64,000 nt of DNA from Ooceraea biroi (taxonomy: Eukaryota > Arthropoda > Insecta > Hymenoptera > Formicidae), in the NCBI RefSeq assembly GCF_003672135.1, contig NC_039510.1, positions 12,214,001 through 12,278,000 of the forward strand. The letters are read 5' to 3'. The notes beneath the pieces are model-generated. The model saw only the letters and a list, made by a program, of their open reading frames with translations, was not told the origin of the DNA and ran no database searches. Below, one piece after another: positions 25,189-35,039 of this stretch (its first letter is position 1; the number at the start of each line of letters is the position of its first letter). A program made the position numbers and the translations under genes.

Positions 25189-25194
25189 AATAAA
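25189..25194 (+). terminator. Poly(A) signal of the phosphomevalonate kinase gene
   Basis: AATAAA (within CACAATAAAAAAC) lies 35 bases after the stop codon. Confidence 0.7.
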
Positions 25195-26085
25195 AAACAT
25201 TCCACACTTCCTCCATTCTATTTCTTTTTAGGCAAGTAACAAGACAAGGGAAATGTATCGATATAATTCACGTTTGGCTACACAACTTTGACAGGCTTTG
25301 ACATTTGGATTAGTAAAGAATTAGTTTAAAAAATATATATTTTGTACAAAACGTGAACAAATAAGATTGCTTTCGATTGCACAGACTCGTGGCAGTGACA
25401 ACTAAAATCCTGCTAACTCTCTGTCCATAACCTACTGCCTAATTTTGTTATCGGATTTTGTGAAAGTTCTGCTGATATTTTTGTTAACAAAATTGAAAGC
25501 AGACACTTAGAAAATTTATTTCACATTTAGCTGCATATATTACGGTATGTTGCGGCGCGTTACTTCACGATGCTGACAATAGTGGCGCTGTTGCTTTGTG
25601 AAAAAAGTGCTTCGATAGCTACGCATGTGCTAAAATTGTGCCGAAACGGTTCTTGGCCGTTATATCCTGCTTATCCCCATTATACCGGCGTTTATAAGCT
25701 AACTGGTGAATTAGCGTTACATGTGATGTGATATCTAAGATATTATTGAGACAAAATAGGATTCATTATTCATGCAAGTCAGTCTTCGATTAACGTATGT
25801 GTTGCCTTAATTATGATCAAAAGTTTTGAGGCTTCTTGGACGAGACTAAGATAATCAATGTGAGTAATTGTTACTGTCATTTTAGTTTTTTACAGTTTAA
25901 GTGTCATTATATTTGCTCCATTTACGTATACTCGTGTATTAAATAATTTTGTTTTGATTCCATATCTGCGTCTGGGATCAACTTTTATGTAACAGCGAAA
26001 CATTCCTTTCTCTTATCTCCATGGTATTATATCAAAGCTATTGAAAAGAACTGATTGTGATAAATGAAATCCACCGAATGACATA
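25195..26085. other. Intergenic and 5' leader region of Dcp2
   Basis: No coding sequence is seen. A CpG-containing patch at 25550-25640 is the likely promoter. A donor-like AATCAATGTGAGTAA (near 25860) and an acceptor-like TTTTATGTAACAG (ending near 25995) could frame a small 5'-leader intron. Confidence 0.4.
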
Positions 26086-28056
26086 ATGGAACACACAATT
26101 CCGTCCGATATTCTCGACGATTTGAGCAGGTAAGAGTTTCTACGTCAAATGTTAAGTAACATCATATTGTGTATATATATATATATCAATATATAACATT
26201 TATGAAGTAACATTTAAAGAAATGTAATTGATACGTATGTATTTGGATATATACTACTACAGTGTAATTAGTGTTATTATTTCCTTGCGATTGATTTTTT
26301 AATTTTCTTTCTGCAGTCGATTCATCATCAATGTACCTGAGGAGGAGAGGAAAGACTTGGTACGAATTTGCTTTCAAATCGAACTGGCGCACTGGTTTTA
26401 CCTTGACTTCTACTGCACGGAGGAGAATCCCAAGCTGAAATCATGTAACATGAAAGACTTCGCTACTCATATATTCCAGCATATACCATTCTTGAAACCA
26501 CACGTGCAGCGCATTGATGCTGTGCTTGAGGAGTGGAAAGAGTACAAGCAGAATGTGCCGACATTTGGAGCGATTGTGCTGAATGAAGATATGACCAAGG
26601 TGTTGCTGGTGCAGAGTTATTGGGCAAAAAATAGTTGGAGCTTTCCAAAGGGCAAAGTAAACGAGGACGAGGAACCCCTGCACTGTGCCATTCGAGAAGT
26701 GTTGGAAGAGACTGGCTTCGACATATCTAACCTGATAGATAAGAACGAGTACATCGAATCTGTAATAAATGACCAAATAGTGAGATTGTACATTATCTCG
26801 GGCGTGCAGAAGGACACGAAGTTCCAGCCGAAGACGCGGAAGGAGATAAAGAATGTCGAGTGGTTTGCCGTGGCGGATTTGCCCAACACCAAGAAAGACA
26901 TGACCCCCAAATTGAAAATTGGCGTTGGGCCGAATGCGTTTTTCATGGTGGTGCCATTTGTCAAGTAAGTATGCAACGTTTTCTTTATACAAAATCCATG
27001 TATTTCTTCAGCGAAATTCAGTTACATGCATATTAATACATTTCTTTTGCCCAGACGGATGAAGCGATGGATTCAGGAGAAACAGCAACGTGAGAGAAAC
27101 ATCGTTACTGTCCGACGACAGAGGCATAAATCCTTGGGTGACGTCGAGTCGGTCTCGAAAAACAAACGACAAGCACTTTTCCATCATTTTTCCACTTGCC
27201 CGCCTCAAGTAAGATCAATTCTGTATCTTTAACTTGCCTTCTCGCTAGAAAAATTAAACGATCCCACAACGATCATCCTCGCGCACATCTCTCTTTTACA
27301 GACCGAAGTCCCGGATTTTAAGATCAACCGTCAGTCGAACGTTTCTCCGGCTCGCAGTCGTCGCGGTGCACACGACAATAAGAAAGACAGTGCGTCGAAA
27401 GTGGCATTTAAACGAAATCTATTCGGAGAACAGACGGAGGAGGAGCAAGCGGGGTTTCCGGTTCTTGCTAAACAGCTGGTGGCTAGTCCCCAACCATCGT
27501 TTCTAATCGATCCTGCGATCCAATCGATTAAGTGCAATGACTTCAACTACAAAGTGCAATCCCCGGAGAAGGAAACGAAAGGTAGTGCTCACGATCTAGA
27601 TCTTATCTCTATTGAGGTGTCTTACTTATAGAGGAATATATATATATTACAATACACACACAATCGACGATAACTAAATTATATGACTAACATATGGATT
27701 TTTGGTATGCATATTTACAATTTGGTGTATCACCATTATCGATACTTTACGAAAATCAATTTCCCCCAGACTCGCGCAAGGAAAGCTTACCAGAGGGAAA
27801 TATCAAGTCGTTGCTGTTCGGCGAAGCCGCGCGCAAAATGCAACAAGATATGAAGACTATTCCACCGCCCTCGTTCGTAAGTCTGGCACACGACGGCTCG
27901 CCACTTTTAACGAAGACTGCCATGGACAATCTAGAATATCTTATTTTCGAATTTCGCTCAAAAGCTTGGGACAATTTCAAACTCGACAAACAAGCGATAC
28001 TCGTGAATCTCGACTCGTTATATGCAGCAACTCGGAAAAGTGGATTAATGACGTAA
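26086..28056 (+). CDS. Dcp2: mRNA-decapping enzyme 2
   Basis: Five exons: 26086-26129, 26317-26964, 27055-27208, 27302-27581 and 27770-28056 (TAA). They total 1413 nt, or 470 residues. Dcp2 removes the m7G cap from mRNA and commits it to 5'-3' decay in the cytoplasm and P-bodies. The N-terminal helical domain that binds Dcp1 spans about 10-95 (PEEERKDLVRICFQIELAHWF). The Nudix fold follows, with its box at 127-149; the REVLEETGF half carries the metal-binding glutamates. Box B follows (GPNAFFMVVPFVKRMKRW). The tail from about residue 283 is low-complexity and poorly conserved, as in other insects. All catalytic motifs are intact. The gene is convergent with heme oxygenase, with about 1.1 kb between stop codons. 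Confidence 0.95.
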
Positions 28057-29196
28057 TGAGAAACGAAAGTATCGATATATATATATACTGAGCAGGAATC
28101 ATAAATTCTCAGTTTTTATCTTCGCTCATTGAAATGAGCTGTACTGCATATTTGAAATGTGTCATTATATTGCCATGGATAAAAAAAGGTGCAAAAAAAG
28201 GAAAAAAAAAGAAAATTACAATTTCTCGATGAGAATTCGGAATGCGAGAGATTATTCTCGCAATTTTCACGCATTGCGAAACTCGTTGCGCAAAATGTTG
28301 CAATCTTTTTCCCCATGACTATCTGATTTTTGATTATATTATCTAGTATCGCTCGCGATACTTCCAGTATAAATTTCAATATAATTTTTATTATATTTTT
28401 ATTATTATAATTCAAATTTGAAGTAATTTCAAGAATGACTTATAAAATACTGTATATATTTTCTCTTCACTGTATATACTGTATATACATCACCCGGACA
28501 TAGTTCTATTGTGTAATATGATGATAAGGATAAATTCAGAATGCAAATTAATTGTATTTTGGATTTGATATTGTGTAGTAACTGATTACAGAGTCGCCTG
28601 TAAGAACGAGACAAGACAGGTTTTTCTTGTTCAGGAGAGTCGCGTGCAAGCTGCAAACAAGATAACAATTGGATTGGACTTCCAAGTTGGAGTCGCTGTT
28701 TTTTTTTTAAGTTTTTAACATTTTCGTGAAGATTTAATTCACTCCGCAAGGAAGTGAAGCAATCTGATTCAACCAAAAATCGGCGGCTTTTCAACCCGAA
28801 AGCCAATCGGATTGTAATTACACGTAAGAGCCGTATTAAAAACTCTTAGAAGCCTCAAATCTCAAGTGCAAACAAACTCTTAAGCTTACTTCAAGTCGAA
28901 TTTCATAAATCTGGATTAGAATTTGTCACTTTCTTATCGCATTGTAATCGAATTCATTACTTACGATGTGATGGTAAAACCTTAAGACAAACGGGTTATC
29001 CTTGTGTCGTACGAGTAAGTAATCGTAAGAATTAGCGTTAATTATAGCTATAGAAAGGCGATTACAGCGCATAAATAACATGACATTGTACATCTCGATT
29101 TTGATATCAGCATTTTTCGGCCGTACGAAGGTCTCTTGTATATCCCTTTTAACAAATTGATGTTAAGGTAACGTTAATTAAATTAATGTAAATTTA
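28057..29196. other. Intergenic between convergent Dcp2 and heme oxygenase genes
   Basis: AT-rich, with an A/G-rich run at 28186-28213. It must contain both 3' untranslated regions. A minus-strand frame of 125 codons (28429-28806) is not supported by any family resemblance or splice context. Confidence 0.6.
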
Positions 29197-30577
29197 TTAA
29201 CGTAAAACGTACTTGAAGAGGATAGTGAGGACGATTGTCAGGACAACGAGGACCAGTATAACTTGCCTGACGAAAGAGAACTCGAAGGCGCTACTATGCG
29301 TCTGTACGCTTCTGATAATTTCGTTATTCAATTCAAAGACTATTTTACTTTCTTCGATAAGTTTATTTTTCGTGTCCTCGTCCAACGTCTTCGCGATTCT
29401 GTTCATCGATTCGCGCAGATCGTGCTTCAATTGGAATATACTGTTCTGTTCCCCAAAATCCGTGACGTTGTTACCATCACTCGTCGCTGGCGCCTTGAAG
29501 GGTGAGATCTTTTGCATGAGCTGCCGCTTTTTGCGCAGGATAAGACCACCGCTCAGCAGACCCATGTAGAGATGGTAAATGTATGCCATCAGTAAGGTGG
29601 GATCCGTGTCTTCCACTTCTCTCAGACGCATCAGATACTTGGCGACACTGTCCCTGAAGTTTGCGAAATTACGTTTGAGATGTAAACGAGTTTTCATCTT
29701 GCTAAGGTAGTATTGTCAAATCACCACTACAAGACTGATATTATTTTTCGTATCATTCATTGTAAGCAAAGAGGAAACATAAAGTGGCAACACTTCCACC
29801 ATACGTGTACTTCTACTTTACGCAATTTATTGTACCTAGGACTATAATTTTTTCTCCATTCCTTCCCTAAGTAGTGATCGAGATCACGCTCGAAAGCTTC
29901 TGTACGTTGGAGTTCACTGAGTGGAAGCAATCCGATTTTCGTGTTCTTTAATCTAATCATGGCACCTTCCAGGTAGCGAAAGATCTCGTAGAAAACCAGA
30001 AGCCCGTCAGCCCATACAGAGTCGTCGAGAAACCCTAGTTGGAGTACACAAGACAGTACTAGATAAGAGTGTTGCGAGGCAACGTACTACGATGATCATG
30101 CAACTTTGTGAACTGTGTCTTCACAATAAAGGATATGCGTCAACCATATTATATATAGCACACAGTAATCTATTTAAGTAAGAGTGCTTAATGTCAAGTC
30201 ACCGGGTTTACCATTCGCAAGCCATTAATACATCTGGCGAGGAATAAAATACCTTGCAAGTTAACAAAGAGCTTCAATGTGACAATGAAATAGCTGGAAT
30301 AACATAACAAAACAGGTGTTAATCGTATTTGTAGCCTCGCAGCGGTCTCGGAGCGTTTTTAGTAGCATGCAGTCGAGCGTGCAAGCAGTAACGCATTCAA
30401 GTGAAAATCCCAAATATGTATAATCGGCACTTCGAGATCCTCGGAGTATCCTGTTTGGTGTTCCTTACCGAACGCCAGTTTCGCGTTCACCAGGGCATCG
30501 CTGACGGCGTGCCTTCCCCTGGTGGCTTTTGCCATTTTCTTGCAAAAGTTCTCCTCCTCGTCCGTCATGTCCGGCAT
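29197..30577 (-). CDS. Ho: Heme oxygenase
   Basis: Three exons in transcript order: 30577-30469, 30034-29836 and 29653-29197 (TAA). They total 765 nt, or 254 residues, with matching phases. The enzyme opens heme to biliverdin, CO and iron using electrons from cytochrome P450 reductase at the ER membrane. The proximal histidine is probably His23 in ATRGRHAVSD. DDSVWADGLLVFYEIFRYLE and the core helix YHLYMGLLSGG (129-139) are family signatures. As in fly heme oxygenase, as I recall it, the distal helix has Leu where mammals have the catalytic Asp of GDLSGG. The C-terminus has a membrane anchor (about 233-250). The start is the first ATG in frame (GAAATG context); the frame stays open upstream but without an ATG. 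The 5' end lies in a CpG-rich region at 30580-30900. Confidence 0.93.
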
Positions 30578-30920
30578 TTCGGCGAGGCGCGCGGTTACGG
30601 GTGTTCGCGAGGAAGAGCTTGCCGTGCGTCGGAACCTGATGCGTCGCAGCTCAGACTGTCATATCGTCCGGTTCCCGCGCGTTCTTCGGCTGCCACGTGA
30701 AAATGATCGTCGTGAAAACACTGCGCCCGCAACGTCAACCTCGATCGTCGGCCGCCCTGCGCACTGACGCGGTCACGTGGCGCGCTGCGAAGCCTCGCAG
30801 CGCCGCCGCGAGGTGACGACTCTGCCGTTTGCTCCGAGTTTCGTTCGTTTCGTCCGCGCGCAACGAGCCCTCGTTTTGACCACATTCTCCGCGCTTTTCC
30901 CCTTTCTCCGTGTAAATGTA
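30578..30920 (-). promoter_or_regulatory. CpG-rich 5' region of heme oxygenase
   Basis: A marked rise in CpG density begins right before the start codon and fades by about 30920. Overlapping long frames on both strands here (for example 30595-30885, -) are a by-product of high GC. I read it as leader plus promoter and do not see a clear TATA box. Confidence 0.45.
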
Positions 30921-31657
30921 AGTATGTTTCTTCACTATGTTTGAAGAATCAAAAATATGAGCTGAAGGTACAGCTGATGAGATGACATTTGACGGAGAAG
31001 AAGTTGACACTGCACTTCGTGCAGGAGGCATGACAATTCTAATGATTTAACTCTAAATTAATAAAAGACGGTTGTATAATACATAATCAAAATATAGCAG
31101 TAATAACGAACATAAATTTGAATTCTTTTACTTTCTAAATCGCAATAATTCTTTCTACGGTGTCCTGCGGTAATTACTGAACCTATTTGAATGAACTGTA
31201 CATCATGTGACCGCCTGAAGTCATCGGCGATTGATCGATCACGCTAATCGATGGACGCGATGGTGCGATAGTAGGTCCATCGTCTTTAAATCTATCCCGC
31301 TGCTATATCTTCAGCTTACTTCTCTTTTCTCTCAATTACACAATCGATATTGTGAACGTTGAAAAGAAGAGCAAGAGAGTGTAGTTAAGCTGCAAACGCG
31401 ACTAACGACGCATTTTTGTCGTAGAGAAAAAAAAGTGCTCCTCTTCTGCCGCGGTTCGTTGGCGTTATCGTTTTTCGTGATATTGCGCTCATTTCGTCCT
31501 CATTCTGTCCGCGAGGAATCCGCGCGGACCGCAAGATGTCGAGCCGCCGCGCAACGTAGCAAGGGAACATGAACCGCGCGTTAGTTGGACATCGCGTGCA
31601 TCCGGTGACGTATTTGGACTCGTCGTCGTGACGTATGTGGTCGTCACAAATCCCGAG

Positions 31658-31687
31658 ATGGTTAATTCTGAAAATATGGCGCGAATG
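31658..31687 (+). CDS. Possible short first coding exon of an unidentified gene
   Basis: After a CpG-rich stretch there is an ATG with a good context (CCCGAGATGG). It opens ten codons (MVNSENMARM) that run straight into a consensus donor GTGAGT at 31688. This arrangement is typical of a first coding exon. No confident second exon follows. One candidate is 32562-32610, which has an acceptor TTCGCAG and a donor GTAAGC and is in the right phase, but it matches nothing I know. Confidence 0.25.
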
Positions 31688-31938
31688 GTGAGTACAGATA
31701 TAATGTTTTTTATTTAATTTTGGAGCGGCTACGATATCGCGCTCGAAAGATATACATGTGAATATGACGTCGTATATTTATATATATATTTTACAAACTG
31801 CTAAGACTGCTAAAACTGAGATACTGACACGAATGGAGTAAAATATTTTCTATGTGGTACTTAATGGATATTTTAAACAAATTATTGCAATTAATTTATT
31901 ATTTCTATTTTAATATCTATTTTACTTTATTTTATTAT

Positions 31939-31986
31939 TTATTTTTTTCTCTTTTTTTTCTTTCTTTTCTTTTCTTTTCTTTCTAT
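31939..31986 (+). repeat. Pyrimidine (TTTTC)n-like tract
   Basis: An almost uninterrupted run of T and C with repeated TTTTC units. It is low-complexity. Confidence 0.85.
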
Positions 31987-32819
31987 ATTTTATTTTTAAT
32001 GACCAGTGACATTAATTCGCGCTACATCAGTGTTTCCATAATATGTTTCGAGAGTAGTGTTCTTCGAGAGGTATCAAATCACGCTTAGTTATGGAACAAA
32101 AGTTTTGACAATTTTATGTACATTAGAAAGATATAATTTTTTAATTATAATTATGCATTATGCATCACCCAAGTACTCGGAGAACTATGCGGAGAATTAT
32201 AAATTCTACGCCAAGTTTATCTCAAAATAGAACCACGAGAAGCGCAACAATGCTCCTCGTCGCTGTCCTTTTCGCGGGTTTTGTTTCTCGCATTTCTCTT
32301 CAACATGACGCAGTTATTGCGATTTTTAGAAATGAGAAAAACAGAAATCTATATTTCCTGTATCGATGTCGATAGCGGTTCGCGCGTCGAAAATTTCGCG
32401 GCAACGCGACGCGGACCTCGCCAGCTGTTGGGACATGCACACACGTATGCACGCCCACGTGAGCCGTGGCGGAGTAGTGGAACACGGAGGAGTCCGTTGA
32501 CCTTCGCCGAGGACGTGCCCATGTCCCCAGGCCGGGTCACACTCGAGTCTTGCGTTCGCAGGAGAACATGCTCGAGAGCGATCAGACTGGCACGTGGCAG
32601 CCGGCGCTCGGTAAGCGTCCCGGTGGAAGAAGGAAAGGGCGACCGTGCTCTCTCTCTTTTCTCTCGCGTCACCGCAGTGACGGACCGAGGTGCCTCGAGC
32701 TCCTCGCAGTGCTTTAGAAGCTTGATAAAAGTTGATAAGTTTCAATAATCAAGATTTAAAAAATGACGAAAAATAAATATAGATCTTGTAATGATTCCGA
32801 TTTAATAGGAGGAATTATT

Positions 32820-33014
32820 TCAGTGCTTCGGGTAATAAATTTCAAAACTCTCACTGTCGAGTGAAATGTTGATCGTCAGCAATTTGTTAATCATATTGAG
32901 ATCCAATTGCAGGTCCAGCGCGCAATCCGTCACTGCGTGTTGTTCGTCTATCGTTTCCCCCCGCGATTTACCCTCTCCCCTTGTCGAGCTTTCTGCTACC
33001 CTGCTTCCAAGCAT
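32820..33014 (-). CDS. Possible terminal exon of an unidentified protein
   Basis: A 64-codon minus-strand frame has protein-like composition. It starts with a hydrophilic segment (STRGEGKSRGETIDEQ) and goes on to an amphipathic stretch (LDLQLDLNMINKLLTINISL), ending in FEIYYPKH and a TGA. The alternation looks like a folded C-terminus. It could be a last exon, with an AG available before GGTAGCAG at about 33000, or a single small gene. I cannot name a family, and the plus strand is also open here (32866-33099). No upstream partner exon was recognised. Confidence 0.25.
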   Translation of the reverse strand: MLGSRVAESSTRGEGKSRGETIDEQHAVTDCALDLQLDLNMINKLLTINISLDSESFEIYYPKH

Positions 33015-33099
33015 TCATCAAAGGCGGTACAACGCCGCGGGAGACTCCACCCAGATCAGTGCGTGGCTTCGTCGCAATCGTTTCCTCCTTAGACAATGA

Positions 33100-33667
33100 G
33101 GTGCATTCGGGTACACCTCATACTCATACTCGGGTCGGTTGCATCCTTCGGTACCACCGAGCTTTAGACACACTCCCATGTTACGCCCTTTCACGATGGT
33201 GGATCGTGACTCGCCGCGAATCTATAGAGATGCCAAGACATATCAAATCCTGCATTTTAATCAATCTTAAAATATAAAGATATACTAAAAGTAAAATTTG
33301 AATAATGCATACATCTAATTATTCTCAGAAAATCTGGTGTTTCCTTAAAGATAATAAAAAAAGTTACGAACTTTATGTTAATTTTTAAACTTTCTACGAT
33401 ATTTCAATATATTTGAGTCTCCAATTAGTTTATTAAAATCTTTGATTTTAAATTAAAGTTTTCTTTTCGCGATCTTTATTACTATCTTATTCTTTGTTTT
33501 CTTTTTGAATCTTATTATCTTGATTATGTTTCTTTTTGTAAAGTATTTTATGCATAATACTCTATAGGAAAACTCATATCTCTATAGGAAAACTCGCTAC
33601 TTTCATCCAATTTTAACCCGATTTACGATAAATTCCGCTTTGCGGGGGGATATGTTTCTTCGTTTGA
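33100..33667. other. AT-rich non-coding DNA
   Basis: Nothing recognised apart from a 20-bp direct repeat (CTCTATAGGAAAACTC twice, 33560-33596). Confidence 0.6.
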
Positions 33668-33837
33668 GGGCCACTTCGACCAAACTCCGATTAATTTAAT
33701 TCGTCCAGTAACTTGCAGGGCGAATAACATAAAAATCTCTAATAATATAATTCTCGTATAAATAATATAAGTTTTATGTTGATCGCCCTGTAAGTTAATC
33801 GACGATTAAATTAACCGGAGTTTGGTCGAAGTGGCCC
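33668..33837. mobile_element. Palindromic MITE, family A, copy 1
   Basis: A 170-bp element is made almost entirely of two inverted arms. It starts GGGCCACTTCGACCAAACTC and ends with the complementary GAGTTTGGTCGAAGTGGCCC. It is flanked by TGA on both sides. A near-identical copy lies at 34864-35032. It has no coding capacity. The superfamily is uncertain. Confidence 0.85.
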
Positions 33838-33857
33838 TGAGATGTTTATATTGTTAA

Positions 33858-34525
33858 GGCCCAATTTCACCAACTATCTTGTAATCGGCGTTTAGCTAAA
33901 CTTCGTTCTGTGTAAGCGAAGATTCTAATCGTGATTATGGTCGAGCGGATTTCACCGGTTTCACAGTAGCACAATTAATTCTAGTTTATTAAATCGAAGT
34001 TTAGGTGCAAAAGAACACCGGCAACATCGCAAATATGTGGATCTAGATGGCAATGACCATTTGACAGTAGACCATAATAATCTTTTACAATTTGTCAGCA
34101 ATTTGTTCAGTAATAAGCCTTACTGAAAGATGTCAACTATTAGTAACAAGACTATTAGTAACCTCATCACAAAATCTGTGTCGTCTGTGGAAATGATCTT
34201 CTCTGTCTCGTATCCACCTTGGTCGACGAACAACAAATTCATCCTCATCATCACTATTCTCAAAAACTAATACATATCCTTTTAGAATTATTATTTCTTG
34301 TCGATTTGATATAATGTTGGGAGTTTCCAGATGAATTTTGATGTTTGCAGTCGTAATCGCGGTTTAAATTCGTTAACCGACCAAAATCGGTCAGTTAGTT
34401 TTTAAACGTCGATTATTCTTAAACTCGATTAGTTTCTCTTGGTGAAATCCAATATCGAGGGTTAAAAACGTAATCGAAGTTTAATTTCAATTAATCGCGT
34501 TTTACGTTGTTGGTGAAATCGGGCC
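33858..34525. mobile_element. Harbinger-like MITE (668 bp) with TAA target duplication
   Basis: The ends are inverted repeats: GGCCCAATTTCACCAAC on the left and the complement of GGCCCGATTTCACCAAC on the right. Both are flanked directly by TAA (33855-33857 and 34526-34528). A three-base TAA/TTA duplication is the hallmark of PIF/Harbinger insertions. The interior has further degenerate copies of the TTTCACC word and no transposase frame, so it is non-autonomous. Confidence 0.75.
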
Positions 34526-34534
34526 TAAATGGCA

Positions 34535-34860
34535 TATTGCCTAGATTTCTCTGCTAGTGAAAATACCGTAAACTCAGAAATGAAAAAGTTCTAGCCCTTA
34601 GAAATTTTTTCTTTTCCGAGGAGTTCTGAGTTGTTGATATCATTATTTTTTATATTGCCTAGAGTTCTCTGCTATTGAAAATACCGTAAACTCAGAAATG
34701 AAAAAGTTCTAGCCGTTAGAAATTTTTTCTTTTCCGAAGAGTTCTGAGTTGTTGATATCATTATTTTGTATATTGCCTAGAGTTCTCTGCAATTGAAAAT
34801 ACCGGAAACTCAGAAATGTAAAAGTTCTAGCCCTTAGAAATTTTTTCTTTTTCCGAGTAG
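34535..34860. repeat. ~118-bp minisatellite, locus 1 (about 2.8 units)
   Basis: Three units start at 34535, 34653 and 34771 with the word TATTGCCTAG. Each has AACTCAGAA and TTCTGAGTT as inverted words, so a single unit can fold into a stem. The array fills the gap between the Harbinger-like MITE and the second family A MITE. The same repeat recurs at 57737-58165. Confidence 0.9.
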
Positions 34861-34863
34861 TGA

Positions 34864-35032
34864 GGGCCACTGCGACCAAACTCCGATTAATTTAATTCGT
34901 CCGGTAACTTGCAGGGCAATAACATAAAAATCTTTAATAATATAATTCTCGTATAAATAATATAAGTTTTATATTGATCGCCCTGTAAGTTAATCGACGA
35001 TTAAATTAACCGGAGTTTGGTCGAAGTGGCCC
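34864..35032. mobile_element. Palindromic MITE, family A, copy 2
   Basis: This copy has the same 170-bp palindromic design and orientation as the one at 33668-33837, with a handful of substitutions (for example CACTGCGACC in place of CACTTCGACC). It is also flanked by TGA on both sides. The flanking sequence beyond TGA differs between the copies, which argues for separate insertion and against a duplicated segment. Confidence 0.85.
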
Positions 35033-35039
35033 TGAAACG

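Noticed and set aside
26441..26992. 183-codon minus-strand frame
   Set aside because: Antisense shadow of the Dcp2 Nudix exon.
28429..28806. 125-codon minus-strand frame between Dcp2 and heme oxygenase
   Set aside because: Its C-terminal half is encoded by AT-rich repeats (TGTATATACTG words). It falls where both 3' ends must lie, and no family is recognised.
34535..34860. CRISPR-like array
   Set aside because: Units are contiguous with no unique spacers, and the genome is animal. It is a minisatellite.
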